43,588 nt of DNA from AC-37 sp036389105 (GTDB taxonomy: Bacteria > Actinomycetota > Thermoleophilia > Solirubrobacterales > Thermoleophilaceae). The notes beneath the pieces were generated by a model, which saw only the letters and a list, made by a program, of their open reading frames with translations, was not told the origin of the DNA and searched no databases. Both the position numbers and the translations under genes were made by a program. This document shows, one piece after another, positions 1 through 7,774 of the stretch (positions within the stretch are counted from its first letter, which is position 1; each line of letters opens with the position of its first letter). Location of the stretch: positions 1 through 43,588 of the forward strand of contig DASVQK010000092.1 of the NCBI GenBank assembly GCA_036389105.1. The letters are read 5' to 3'.

Positions 1-383
1 CGATCGCCGACCGCTCGCAGCTGTCGCCGTTCCTCGACCAGATGCGCGACTGCTACCGCAAGCAGGCGATCATGATCACCGAGTTCGGAGCGGAGGCCAA
101 CCGCAGCGGCCCGGCTGAGGAGCGCGGCACCTACGAGTTCCAGGCGGACATCCTCAACTACCACCTGGGCGTCTACGCGCAGAAGCCCTGGCTCTCCGGC
201 GCGATCGGGATGCTGATGGCGTTCCACGCGCGGCCGGGCTGGGCCGGCGGCAACCCGTACCCGAGCCCGCCGATGCACGAGAAGGGCGTGTTCGACTTCG
301 CCGGGAACCCGAAGCCGGGCGCCGGGGTGCTGAGCGCCTGGTACCACCAGACCCAGCAGTACGACCTGCCGGTGAGCCCGTGA
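1..383 (+). CDS. C-terminal part of a glycoside-hydrolase-like TIM-barrel protein (5' end outside window)
   Basis: The reading frame is open from base 3 with no start needed, so this is the 3' end of a gene that begins upstream. About 126 residues are visible. A beta-strand ending in ITEFGAE resembles the catalytic-nucleophile strand of clan GH-A enzymes (GH2, GH5 and GH39 types), where the Glu of T-E-F/Y-G is the nucleophile. It is followed by an aromatic-rich stretch (WLSGAIGML and WYHQTQQ) typical of the last barrel strands. The family cannot be fixed from the fragment. The stop overlaps the next start by 4 bases (GTGA), so the three genes at the left edge are probably one operon of exported proteins. 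Confidence 0.6.
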   Translation, partial: IADRSQLSPFLDQMRDCYRKQAIMITEFGAEANRSGPAEERGTYEFQADILNYHLGVYAQKPWLSGAIGMLMAFHARPGWAGGNPYPSPPMHEKGVFDFAGNPKPGAGVLSAWYHQTQQYDLPVSP

Positions 384-2257
384 CGCGGGGCCCGCGCCGG
401 CGCGTGGCCGTGCTGGCGAGCGCCGCCGCCGTCGCCGTCGCGGCGGCCTGGCCCGGCGGCGCCGCCGCCCAGTTCGCCCCCGCCGCCACCGTGGACGGCC
501 CGAGCGCCGACGTGGTGGGCCTCGGCGGCGTCGACATCGCGCGCACGGACGCCACCGGGGCCGTGGCCTACCTGAAGCGCGAGCTGGCCCAGGTCCGCGT
601 CTACGTGGCGCCGCTCGTGCGCGGCAACCCCGGGGCCCCGGTGCGCGTCGACACGGGCCAGATCGGGGACGCGTCGCAGCTGCGCATGGCGGCGGGCGAC
701 AAGGGCCGGACGGCCGTGGTGTGGGTGAACGGAGGGGTCCTCTACGGGGCCTACAAGGCCGCGAACGAGCCCGGCTTCGGCCCGCCGCAGCAGATCTTCG
801 CGGGCGGGCCCGTGTCGGACGTGTCCTTCGACATGAGCATCTTCGGCGTCGGCTACGTGACGTTCACGACGCCCGGCGCGGGCGGGCGCGACGTGCGCGC
901 GGCCCTGCTCGACGGCGGCAACTGGGCAATGCTGGCGCAGCCGATCGACATCGACGGCAACCGCGACGCTCGCGATGCCGCCGTGGCGGCGTCGTCGGAC
1001 GGCACGGGCATCGCCGCCTGGACCGAGAGCGGCGCCGACGGCGTGCCGCACGTGTACGAGCGGCGCCTGCTGCGCGGCAGGCTCAGCACCGTGCCGCAGG
1101 AGGCCGGCGTGCCCGGGCTCGAGGGCCGCGGCGGCGGCGGGGCGGACAGCCCCTCGGTGGACGTGCACGACGACTCCACGTACGCCTGGGTGGCGTTCCG
1201 CCAGGAGTTCAACGACGGCGGCGCCACGCGCTCGCGCGCGATCGCCCGCCGCCTGGCCGGGTCCAGGTTCGAGAGGGTGGTGCCGGTCGACGGGCTGGCG
1301 TTCCCCACCGCGCAGAACGCCGAGCGGCCCACGATCGACCTGACCGGCCGCGGCTACGGGATGGCGATGTCCAGCCTCGCCGGCTCGAACGCGATCAACG
1401 GCGCGGTGCTCTCGCGGCGCCAGGACCCGCTCGAGCCCACCTTCGAGCCGCCGGTGGCGATCGACTCGGGCAACGGCGGCCCACCGATGACCACCGTCAC
1501 CTCGTCCGAGGACGCCAGGGGGATCGTGGCCTGGCAGCGCACCGCCGACGGCTTCAACTCGATCCTGGCCCGCTTCTACGACGGCGTCCAGTTCCAGTTC
1601 CCGTCCACCCTGTCGCCCCCCGCCTACGGGACGTCCGCGGCCGACCTCGGTCTGGACGCGACCAGCGACGGCGCGGGCGACAGCGTCGTCGCGTTCGTGC
1701 AGGGCGGCCCCGCGCAGCGGCGCATCCAGGTCGTGGCGGTCCCCGGCAAGCTGACCGTGGGGCGCGTGGCGGGGACCCGGGCGTGGAAGCGCAACCGCCG
1801 CCCGGCGATGAGCTGGAAGAAGACCCAGACGGTCCCGTGGGGTCCGGTGCGCTACCGCGTCGAGATCGACGGCGTGCCGGTGGCGACCACCGACCGCACG
1901 AGCTACACCCCCCAGCAGCCGCTGAGCGACGGCGTGCACGCGGTGCGGCTCGTCGTCATCGACGGGCGCGGCGCCGAGACCGAGGGTCGCGACGCCGGCA
2001 TCCGCATCGACACGCGCAAGCCCACCGGCCGCGTGCGCAGGATCGGCAAGGGCCTGTACTCGGTGTCGGCCTCCGACGGGCCGGCCATATCCGGCTCGGG
2101 CATCGCGTCGGCGCGGCTCGTCTTCGGCCGCCGGTCCGTGAGCGTGCGCGTCCCGTTCGTGGCGATCGTGCAGAACGCCAGGGTCCGCCACCGCGGCAAG
2201 GGCCGGCCGCGCCTGGTGATCGTCGACCGCGCCGGCAACCGCAAGGTGGTCAAGTGA
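380..2257 (+). CDS. Secreted protein of unknown function with C-terminal Ig-like domain
   Basis: This is a 625-residue protein from a GTG start that overlaps the previous stop. Residues 1-31 form a signal peptide: a basic start (RGPRRR), an Ala/Val-rich core and a likely AAA-Q cleavage site. The body, about residues 35-460, is rich in short beta-strands with recurring VVWVNGG, GIAAW and GIVAW patterns, as in beta-propeller-like secreted proteins, but I cannot assign a family. Residues about 490-625 look like tandem Ig/FN3-like domains (YRVEIDGVPV, SDGVHAVRLVVIDGRG) ending in VIVDRAGN. The context of flanking secreted glycosidase-like genes suggests a cell-surface or extracellular role. The function is unknown. 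Confidence 0.75.
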   Translation: MTRGPRRRVAVLASAAAVAVAAAWPGGAAAQFAPAATVDGPSADVVGLGGVDIARTDATGAVAYLKRELAQVRVYVAPLVRGNPGAPVRVDTGQIGDASQLRMAAGDKGRTAVVWVNGGVLYGAYKAANEPGFGPPQQIFAGGPVSDVSFDMSIFGVGYVTFTTPGAGGRDVRAALLDGGNWAMLAQPIDIDGNRDARDAAVAASSDGTGIAAWTESGADGVPHVYERRLLRGRLSTVPQEAGVPGLEGRGGGGADSPSVDVHDDSTYAWVAFRQEFNDGGATRSRAIARRLAGSRFERVVPVDGLAFPTAQNAERPTIDLTGRGYGMAMSSLAGSNAINGAVLSRRQDPLEPTFEPPVAIDSGNGGPPMTTVTSSEDARGIVAWQRTADGFNSILARFYDGVQFQFPSTLSPPAYGTSAADLGLDATSDGAGDSVVAFVQGGPAQRRIQVVAVPGKLTVGRVAGTRAWKRNRRPAMSWKKTQTVPWGPVRYRVEIDGVPVATTDRTSYTPQQPLSDGVHAVRLVVIDGRGAETEGRDAGIRIDTRKPTGRVRRIGKGLYSVSASDGPAISGSGIASARLVFGRRSVSVRVPFVAIVQNARVRHRGKGRPRLVIVDRAGNRKVVK

Positions 2258-3471
2258 TGCCGGCGCGGGTGGTCGCGGCCGTGGCCGCCGTCCTGGTGCT
2301 CGCCGTGGCCGCCGTCCCGGCCCCCGCCGGGGCGGCCAAGCGCAAGGAGCTCGCCCTCCAGGACGAGGGCGTGTTCCTGAACCGCGCCTACTACGACCGC
2401 GAGCGGGCCCTGTCCCAGGCGCGCGCGCTCGGGGTCACCCGGATCAGGGCCAACGTGATCTGGCGCACCGCCAACGACTCCCAGCAGGAGCAGAAGCAGC
2501 GCCCGGCGGCGATCGTCTACGACTGGTCCGCGTGGGACTCGCTGATCGACGCGGCGGCCCGCTACGGGATCCGCGTGCAGCTCACCCTGACGGGCCCTGC
2601 GCCCGCGTACGCGACCGCCGACCACCGCCCCGGGGTCTTCGGACCGAGCGCCGGCCAGTTCGGCTCGTTCGTGCGCGCCGCGGTCCGCCACTTCAAGGGC
2701 CGGGTCAACCGCTACTCGATGTGGAACGAGCCCAGCCTGTCGGCGTGGCTGGCACCGTTCGACCTGGCGCCCGCTCTCTATCGCGAGCTGTACCTCGCCG
2801 GCTACCGTGCGGCCAAGTCGGAGGACAGGAGCGCGAAGGTGCTGTTCGGCGAGCTGCTGCCGTACAGGCGGCTGAAGTCCGAGTTCGCGCCGCTTCGCTT
2901 CCTGCGCGACGTGACCTGCACCACCCAGATCAAGGCCGGCACGCGCCGCAAGCCGCCGCGGCTCCTGCGCGGCCCGTGCAAGGGGCTGCGCGCCGACGGG
3001 ATCGCGCACCACCCCTACGACTACTTCCGCTCGCCGTCGGCCGAGAACCCCGACCCGGACGGCGCCACCATCTCGGGCCTCTGGCGGCTCACCGGGATGC
3101 TCAAGGCGCTGGCCAAGAACCGCGCGCTCTCCACCCCGTCGGGCAAGCCGCCGGGCGTCTACCTCACCGAGTTCGGCTACTTCCACTCGGGCGCGTACCG
3201 CCTGTCCGACGCCAAGCGCGCCGTGTACCTGCCGCGCGCGTACTCGATCGCGCAGCGCTACCCCACCGTTCGGGAGATCACCCACTACACCCTGGTCACC
3301 CCTCCCTACGGCCTCCTCGGCAGCTACTTCGACCTCGGGATCGTGGACCTGTCGGGCAACCCGCTGCCGCCCTACAACGCGCTGGCGGCCTGGGCGGCGG
3401 ACGGGATCGCGAAGGGCCGCGTGGTCGCGCCCGGCGGTCCGATCAAGCTGCCCCCCGCGCCGGCCTCCTGA
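2257..3471 (+). CDS. Secreted glycoside-hydrolase-like protein (clan GH-A type barrel)
   Basis: The product has 404 residues. ATG at 2257 overlaps the preceding TGA by one base; a GTG codon lies just before it at 2254. Residues 1-27 are a signal peptide ending in AGA-AKRK. The barrel shows the two signature glutamates of clan GH-A: E158 in MWNEPS (acid/base) and E305 in LTEFGY (nucleophile), with HHPYDYF between them as in GH5/GH39-like enzymes. The substrate is not predictable from motifs. It is the second of three such proteins in the window (see also 1-383 and 12961-15009). Its 3' end overlaps the convergent hydrolase gene by 29 bases. Confidence 0.8.
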   Translation: MPARVVAAVAAVLVLAVAAVPAPAGAAKRKELALQDEGVFLNRAYYDRERALSQARALGVTRIRANVIWRTANDSQQEQKQRPAAIVYDWSAWDSLIDAAARYGIRVQLTLTGPAPAYATADHRPGVFGPSAGQFGSFVRAAVRHFKGRVNRYSMWNEPSLSAWLAPFDLAPALYRELYLAGYRAAKSEDRSAKVLFGELLPYRRLKSEFAPLRFLRDVTCTTQIKAGTRRKPPRLLRGPCKGLRADGIAHHPYDYFRSPSAENPDPDGATISGLWRLTGMLKALAKNRALSTPSGKPPGVYLTEFGYFHSGAYRLSDAKRAVYLPRAYSIAQRYPTVREITHYTLVTPPYGLLGSYFDLGIVDLSGNPLPPYNALAAWAADGIAKGRVVAPGGPIKLPPAPAS

Positions 3472-4651
3472 CGCCCGCGCCGATGCAGCGGTACAGCGCG
3501 TCGCGCAGCGGCTTGTCGCGCGGATCGTCGAACAGGTGGAAGCCCAGCCTGTTGGGCGCGTACGCGAAGCCGAGCTCGAGGTCCGGGTCCGCGTAGCCGA
3601 ACGAGCCGCCGGCGCCGGTGTGACCGAAGGCGCTGTCGCTCGTGCCGAAGCGGAACGGCCGCGACGGCTTGAGGAACCCGAGCGAGTACGCCGTCTCGAT
3701 GCGCAGCACCAGGTCCTTCGCCCCACCGCTGGGCTCGGCGGCGGGCGCCGCCAGCGCGGCCAGCGTGTCGTCGACCAGGCCGAGCGAGGGGCCGCCCACC
3801 GCGAACTCGCCGTACGCCCTGGCCACGCCGCGCGCCTGGCCCACGCCCGCGCCCGCGGGCAGCTCCACGGCGCGGTACTCCGGCAGGTTGAGGTCGGCGG
3901 GCCCTCGCAGGCGGGGGTTGCCGAACGCGCGGAACGTCAGCGAGCGCGGGCGCGTGAAGCCCGCCACCATCGCCGGGGGCATGACGTTCAGGTGCAGCAG
4001 CACCTCGCCCCGGCGGTAGGCCTTGATCTCGGCGATCCGCTCGTCGGGCACGTCCTCGGGCACCCCGAAGTAGAACTCGAGGCCCAGCGGGGCGGCGATC
4101 TCGTCGGCGAAGAAGCGCCCCAGCGTGCGGTGCTCGGGGTCCACCCGGCGGATCAGCTCGCTCTCGAAGAACCCCAGGCTGAGCGCGTGGTAGCCGTGCC
4201 GCGTGCCGGGCCGCCAAGCCGGCCGCTGGCGGGCCAGGATCCGGGCCAGCTCGTCGAAGTCCGCCAGGACGGTCGGGTCCAGCCGGCCGTGCACCGCGCA
4301 CAGCCCGGCCTGGTGGGCCAGCAGCTGGCGGATCGTGATCTGCCCCTTACCCGCCTCGGCGAACTCCGGCCAGTAGGCGGCCACGCGCTCGTCGTAGTCG
4401 ATCAGTCCGCGCGAGTGGGCCAGGGCGACCGCCATCGCCGCCATCCCCTTCGAGGTGGAGTAGACGAGCACCAGCGTGTCCTCGCGCCAGCGGCGGCGGC
4501 GCGCGCGGTCGCTGTGACCGCCCCAGAGGTCCACCACCTTCTCGCCGCCCACGTACGCGGCGCAGGCCGCGCCCAGCTCGCCGCGCTTCGTGAAGTTGCG
4601 CGCGAACTCGTCCGCCACCGGCTCGAAGCCCGGCTCGACGTGGCCCTCCAC
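3443..4651 (-). CDS. EstB-like serine hydrolase (beta-lactamase/class C fold)
   Basis: The product has 402 residues from a GTG start at 4651; a TTG at 4669 overlapping the upstream stop is the alternative. I chose GTG because the resulting N-terminus (EGHVEPGF) matches the usual start of this family. The nucleophile motif SxxK is STSK at residues 65-68, a Tyr motif (YHA) sits in the middle, and the third motif is HTG (FGHTGAGG) in place of KTG. This is the pattern of EstB-type esterases and beta-lactamase-related proteins. There is no signal peptide, so it is probably a cytoplasmic esterase or lactamase-like enzyme; the substrate is unknown. Its 3' end overlaps the convergent gene by 29 bases. 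Confidence 0.85.
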   Translation of the reverse strand: MEGHVEPGFEPVADEFARNFTKRGELGAACAAYVGGEKVVDLWGGHSDRARRRRWREDTLVLVYSTSKGMAAMAVALAHSRGLIDYDERVAAYWPEFAEAGKGQITIRQLLAHQAGLCAVHGRLDPTVLADFDELARILARQRPAWRPGTRHGYHALSLGFFESELIRRVDPEHRTLGRFFADEIAAPLGLEFYFGVPEDVPDERIAEIKAYRRGEVLLHLNVMPPAMVAGFTRPRSLTFRAFGNPRLRGPADLNLPEYRAVELPAGAGVGQARGVARAYGEFAVGGPSLGLVDDTLAALAAPAAEPSGGAKDLVLRIETAYSLGFLKPSRPFRFGTSDSAFGHTGAGGSFGYADPDLELGFAYAPNRLGFHLFDDPRDKPLRDALYRCIGAGVRRPARGAA

Positions 4652-4665
4652 GGACGCGCCCTGCG

Positions 4666-6930
4666 TCAACGGCGCCGCCGCCGCTCGAGCTTCACGTTCC
4701 CGCCGGTCTTCCTCTTGGTCCCCAGCGCGTTCACCGCCACGGACAGCGCGCGCGCCCGGAGCGTCGCGCGGCGCCGCATCGCTCGCTTGCCCTTCGTGGT
4801 CAGCTTGACCTTGACCCGCTTGGCCGAGCCCGCCCTGATCGCGAACCTGCTCGAGCCCAGCGCCAGCTTCCTGCCCCTCCTGCCCGCCGAGGACCTGAGC
4901 GACAGCGTGCCGGCGCAGGTCCCGGTGACGCCCTTCGGACATGTGAGCCTGATCGCGGCCCTGCCCCGCTTCACGGGCACGGTCTGGTCGGCGATGCCCA
5001 CGCCCCTCCACTTGTCCACCTTCGTCTTCACGGTCTGGTCCAGGCCGTAGGTGGTGCCGGCCGAGTTGGTCCCCACCAGGCGGAAGTGGTAGCTGCGGTT
5101 GGGCCTGAGCCCGGTGGCCGCGGACTCGACCGGCACGAGCGCCGTGCCCGCGGGCAGCGACCCGGGCGGAGTGCTCCTGCCGTAGTCGGTCGTGTCCCCG
5201 TACTCGAAGCGGTAGCTCGTGGCGTGGGTGTTGGGCGTCACCGTGCCCCGCAGCGTCGCTCCGTCGACCTTCACCTGGCGCGCGACGCTGGTGACCACCG
5301 ACGGCAGGGTGAACTCGTCGGCGCCCATGTCCACCGCCGGGCCGACGACGCGCGGGTCGCCCTCGAAGTCGGCCGCCAGCCCGGCGGCCACGGCGTCGGT
5401 CGAGCCGCGGTCGATGGTGGGGCTGAACTGCGTCTGGTGCACGTCGGCGAAGCCGGGGCCGGCGTGGGCCAGGAACGGGCTGGCGCAGATGTTGTTCGCT
5501 CCGGGGAACGGTCCCGGCGCGCAGGCGTCGGAGCTCGTGACGGTCGTGCCCGCGCCAAACCCGGTCAGGTCGGTGCCGCCGATGTTGCCCGCCGCGATCG
5601 AGTTGCGCATGACCAGCGTGTCCTCGTCGCCGCCGTGCAGGCCCGCGGTGGCGCCGGCGCTGGTCTGGTTGCCGGAGACGGTGGAGTCGAGGACGGTGAG
5701 CGCGACCGGTCCCTCGGGGCAGCCACCGGCGTACAGGCCGGCGCCCTCGCCCCCGCTCGCGATCGCGTTGCCCGCCACGACCGCGTTCTCGAGGCGGGTG
5801 GCGGAGGTGACGGGCGTCGGGGGCCCGCAGCCCACCACGGCCAGCCCGCCCCCCTCGGCGTCGCCCGTGCCGGAGGCGGCGGGCAGTGAGTTGTTGGTGA
5901 AGCGGTCGTCGCGGCTGGTGAGCTGGTAGCCGGACACCCACTCCCCTCCGCCGGCCACGTCGAAGTCCGCCTGCGAGCCGGCCTCGATCGCGTTGGCGTC
6001 GAAGGCGTTGGCGCTCTGCGTCAGGGTGCTCGTGCCGTTGGCGCTCACGCTGAGCCCGCCGCCGCGCACGGAGCTGACGTCGGGCGCAGCCACGCGGTTG
6101 GCCGTGAACTGGTTGCGCTCGAGCGTCGTGTCGCGGCCGAAGAGGTCGGCGCCGGCGGCGCCCGCTCCCGCTCTGTTGCCGCTGATGACGTTGTCGCTCA
6201 CGGTCGTCGTCGCGCCCGGCGAGTCCACCGACGCCAGGACCCCGCCGCCCGTGAGCTCCGTCGCGACGTTGCCCTCGACCCTGTTTCCGGTCATCAGCAG
6301 CGACGGGCCGCCGATCACGGCGCTCACGTAGATCGCGCCGCCGCTCGAGGCGGTGTTGGCCCCGGCGCTCGTGCCGTCGCCGAACCTGGAGCCCGTGATC
6401 GCGATGGCGTGGCCGGCGGTCGACGTGGTGGTCACGAGCGCGACCGCTCCGCCGCTGGACGTGCCGGTGGCGGCGTTGGCCAGGAAGCTGTCGTTGTCGA
6501 GCGTGGCGCTGACGTTGCCGTTCAGGTACAGGGCGCCGCCGGCCGTGGGCGCGCTGCTGTCCCGGAACGTGAGGTTCCTGAACACCGCGTGCAGCACGTT
6601 GCCGTCGCTGGTGGCGCCGGTCATGACGCGGCTGCCGCCCAGGCCGCTGCCGTCCAGCGTGGCGCCGCCGCCCGCCCCCTGGACCGTGATCGAGAACGGC
6701 GCCGGCCTGTTGCCCGGCAGGGTGTAGTCGTCGTTGCAGACCGCTCCGGCGGGCAGCGTCAGCACGTCGCCGTCGTTCGCCGCGTCGAGGTCGGCCTGGA
6801 GGCTGGCGCAGGTGGTGGCAACGGCCGCGGCGGGCGCCGGGGACGCCGGCGCCAGCACGGCGCCGGCGCTGAGGGTGGCGAGCAGCGCAGCGCGCTGCGG
6901 CGTTGGGCGAGCGAGTCCGATGAGGGCCAC
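4666..6930 (-). CDS. Secreted right-handed parallel beta-helix protein, choice-of-anchor-Q type
   Basis: The product is about 754 residues from GTG at 6930, one base after the upstream stop. An ATG at 6963 would give 765 residues but overlaps the peptidase gene. Residues 1-36 form a signal peptide with an Ala-rich cleavage region. The body is a long series of N-G-x and S-G-N rungs (GGALYLNGN, VVGNAIASGGEGAGLY), typical of polymorphic-outer-membrane-like or pectate-lyase-like beta-helices. It ends in the DMGADEF element seen in choice-of-anchor Q proteins. A C-terminal FN3-like domain (SYRFEYGDTTDYG) and a basic tail ending in RRRRR follow. It is likely an extracellular polysaccharide-binding or adhesive protein. 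Confidence 0.8.
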   Translation of the reverse strand: MALIGLARPTPQRAALLATLSAGAVLAPASPAPAAAVATTCASLQADLDAANDGDVLTLPAGAVCNDDYTLPGNRPAPFSITVQGAGGGATLDGSGLGGSRVMTGATSDGNVLHAVFRNLTFRDSSAPTAGGALYLNGNVSATLDNDSFLANAATGTSSGGAVALVTTTSTAGHAIAITGSRFGDGTSAGANTASSGGAIYVSAVIGGPSLLMTGNRVEGNVATELTGGGVLASVDSPGATTTVSDNVISGNRAGAGAAGADLFGRDTTLERNQFTANRVAAPDVSSVRGGGLSVSANGTSTLTQSANAFDANAIEAGSQADFDVAGGGEWVSGYQLTSRDDRFTNNSLPAASGTGDAEGGGLAVVGCGPPTPVTSATRLENAVVAGNAIASGGEGAGLYAGGCPEGPVALTVLDSTVSGNQTSAGATAGLHGGDEDTLVMRNSIAAGNIGGTDLTGFGAGTTVTSSDACAPGPFPGANNICASPFLAHAGPGFADVHQTQFSPTIDRGSTDAVAAGLAADFEGDPRVVGPAVDMGADEFTLPSVVTSVARQVKVDGATLRGTVTPNTHATSYRFEYGDTTDYGRSTPPGSLPAGTALVPVESAATGLRPNRSYHFRLVGTNSAGTTYGLDQTVKTKVDKWRGVGIADQTVPVKRGRAAIRLTCPKGVTGTCAGTLSLRSSAGRRGRKLALGSSRFAIRAGSAKRVKVKLTTKGKRAMRRRATLRARALSVAVNALGTKRKTGGNVKLERRRRR

Positions 6931-6931
6931 C

Positions 6932-7639
6932 CTAACGCGACAGTCCCAGCACGGCCATTGCATGGCGGCGGACGCCCGCGGGCGCGAGCCGGCCGCCCGC
7001 CAGCTCCACCGCGAAGGCGCTGCCGCCCGGAACCGCGTGGTTCTCCCAGCCCGTGGCGCGACCCGGGTAGCGCGGTAGCCGCCTGGCCGGTAGGCCCACC
7101 CGGCGCGCGTAGCGGCGCGCGGCGCGCGGGTCGCCCCCGGACGCCTCGTCCACCAGCCTCAGGTGCTGGTGGTACCAGACGGCCAGGCGAGGGCGGATGC
7201 GCAGGATCAGGCGGCGCGCCGCGCGCGACTCGGGCTCGGAGAACGGCCGCGGGCCGGACCAGAACACGCCACCGGGGCGGCCCAGCCGCCGCCAGCGGAA
7301 GCCGAAGTTGCGGTTCAGATCCACTCCGCGGGCGTTCTGGCGCGTGCCGGCCGCCGCGCCGTCCGGGTTCAGTTGGGGCACGACCCACACCAACACGCCC
7401 GCGGGCGGCTCGGTGCGGAGCAGGTGCCGGGCCACGGCCTCCCCGGCGCGCTCGTTGCCGTGGATCTCCCCGACCACGAGCGCGCTGCGCCCGGCCGTGG
7501 CCACGTCCCCGACCCGGTACGCCAGGATGGCGCGTCCGCGCACGGAGTGGCCGATGGTGAAGGTGCGGACGGGCGGCTTTGCCTCCGCGGTCGCCGTCGC
7601 CCCGAGCAGCAGCAATAAAGGCAGGCTCAAGCGCCGCAT
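6932..7639 (-). CDS. Secreted M14-family zinc carboxypeptidase (MpaA-like)
   Basis: The product has 235 residues with a signal peptide (residues 1-20, MRRLSLPLLLLL). The M14 zinc-ligand motif HxxE is at H60 and E63 (GEIHGNERAGE), followed by NARGVDLNRNF (residues 102-112, substrate-binding Asn/Arg). The third zinc ligand is in WYHQH (residues 155-159), and the catalytic Glu is E212 in FAVELAGG. All key residues are present. Length and motifs resemble murein-tripeptide amidase MpaA and related small M14 enzymes, so it may trim peptidoglycan-derived peptides outside the membrane. The upstream hairpin at 7656-7680 separates it from valS. Confidence 0.87.
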   Translation of the reverse strand: MRRLSLPLLLLLGATATAEAKPPVRTFTIGHSVRGRAILAYRVGDVATAGRSALVVGEIHGNERAGEAVARHLLRTEPPAGVLVWVVPQLNPDGAAAGTRQNARGVDLNRNFGFRWRRLGRPGGVFWSGPRPFSEPESRAARRLILRIRPRLAVWYHQHLRLVDEASGGDPRAARRYARRVGLPARRLPRYPGRATGWENHAVPGGSAFAVELAGGRLAPAGVRRHAMAVLGLSR

Positions 7640-7655
7640 TCCGTCACCGTCCTGC

Positions 7656-7680
7656 TTTGAGGTCGGATAGCGACCTCAAG
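7656..7680 (-). terminator. Inverted repeat between valS and the M14 peptidase gene
   Basis: A perfect 9-bp stem (TTGAGGTCG / CGACCTCAA) encloses a 5-base loop, with a further T-G pair at the base. It lies about 95 bases past the valS stop and 17 bases before the peptidase start. No T-tract follows, which is usual for actinobacterial terminators. It could instead be an operator for the peptidase gene. Confidence 0.4.
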
Positions 7681-7774
7681 TCAGGAAGGTGGCCCCGAAA
7701 CCGCTCCGGTCCACCCCTCATTGCTGCCGTGGGCGCACGCATGAAGAGCGGGGGCGGCGAGAGCGACCGCCGCG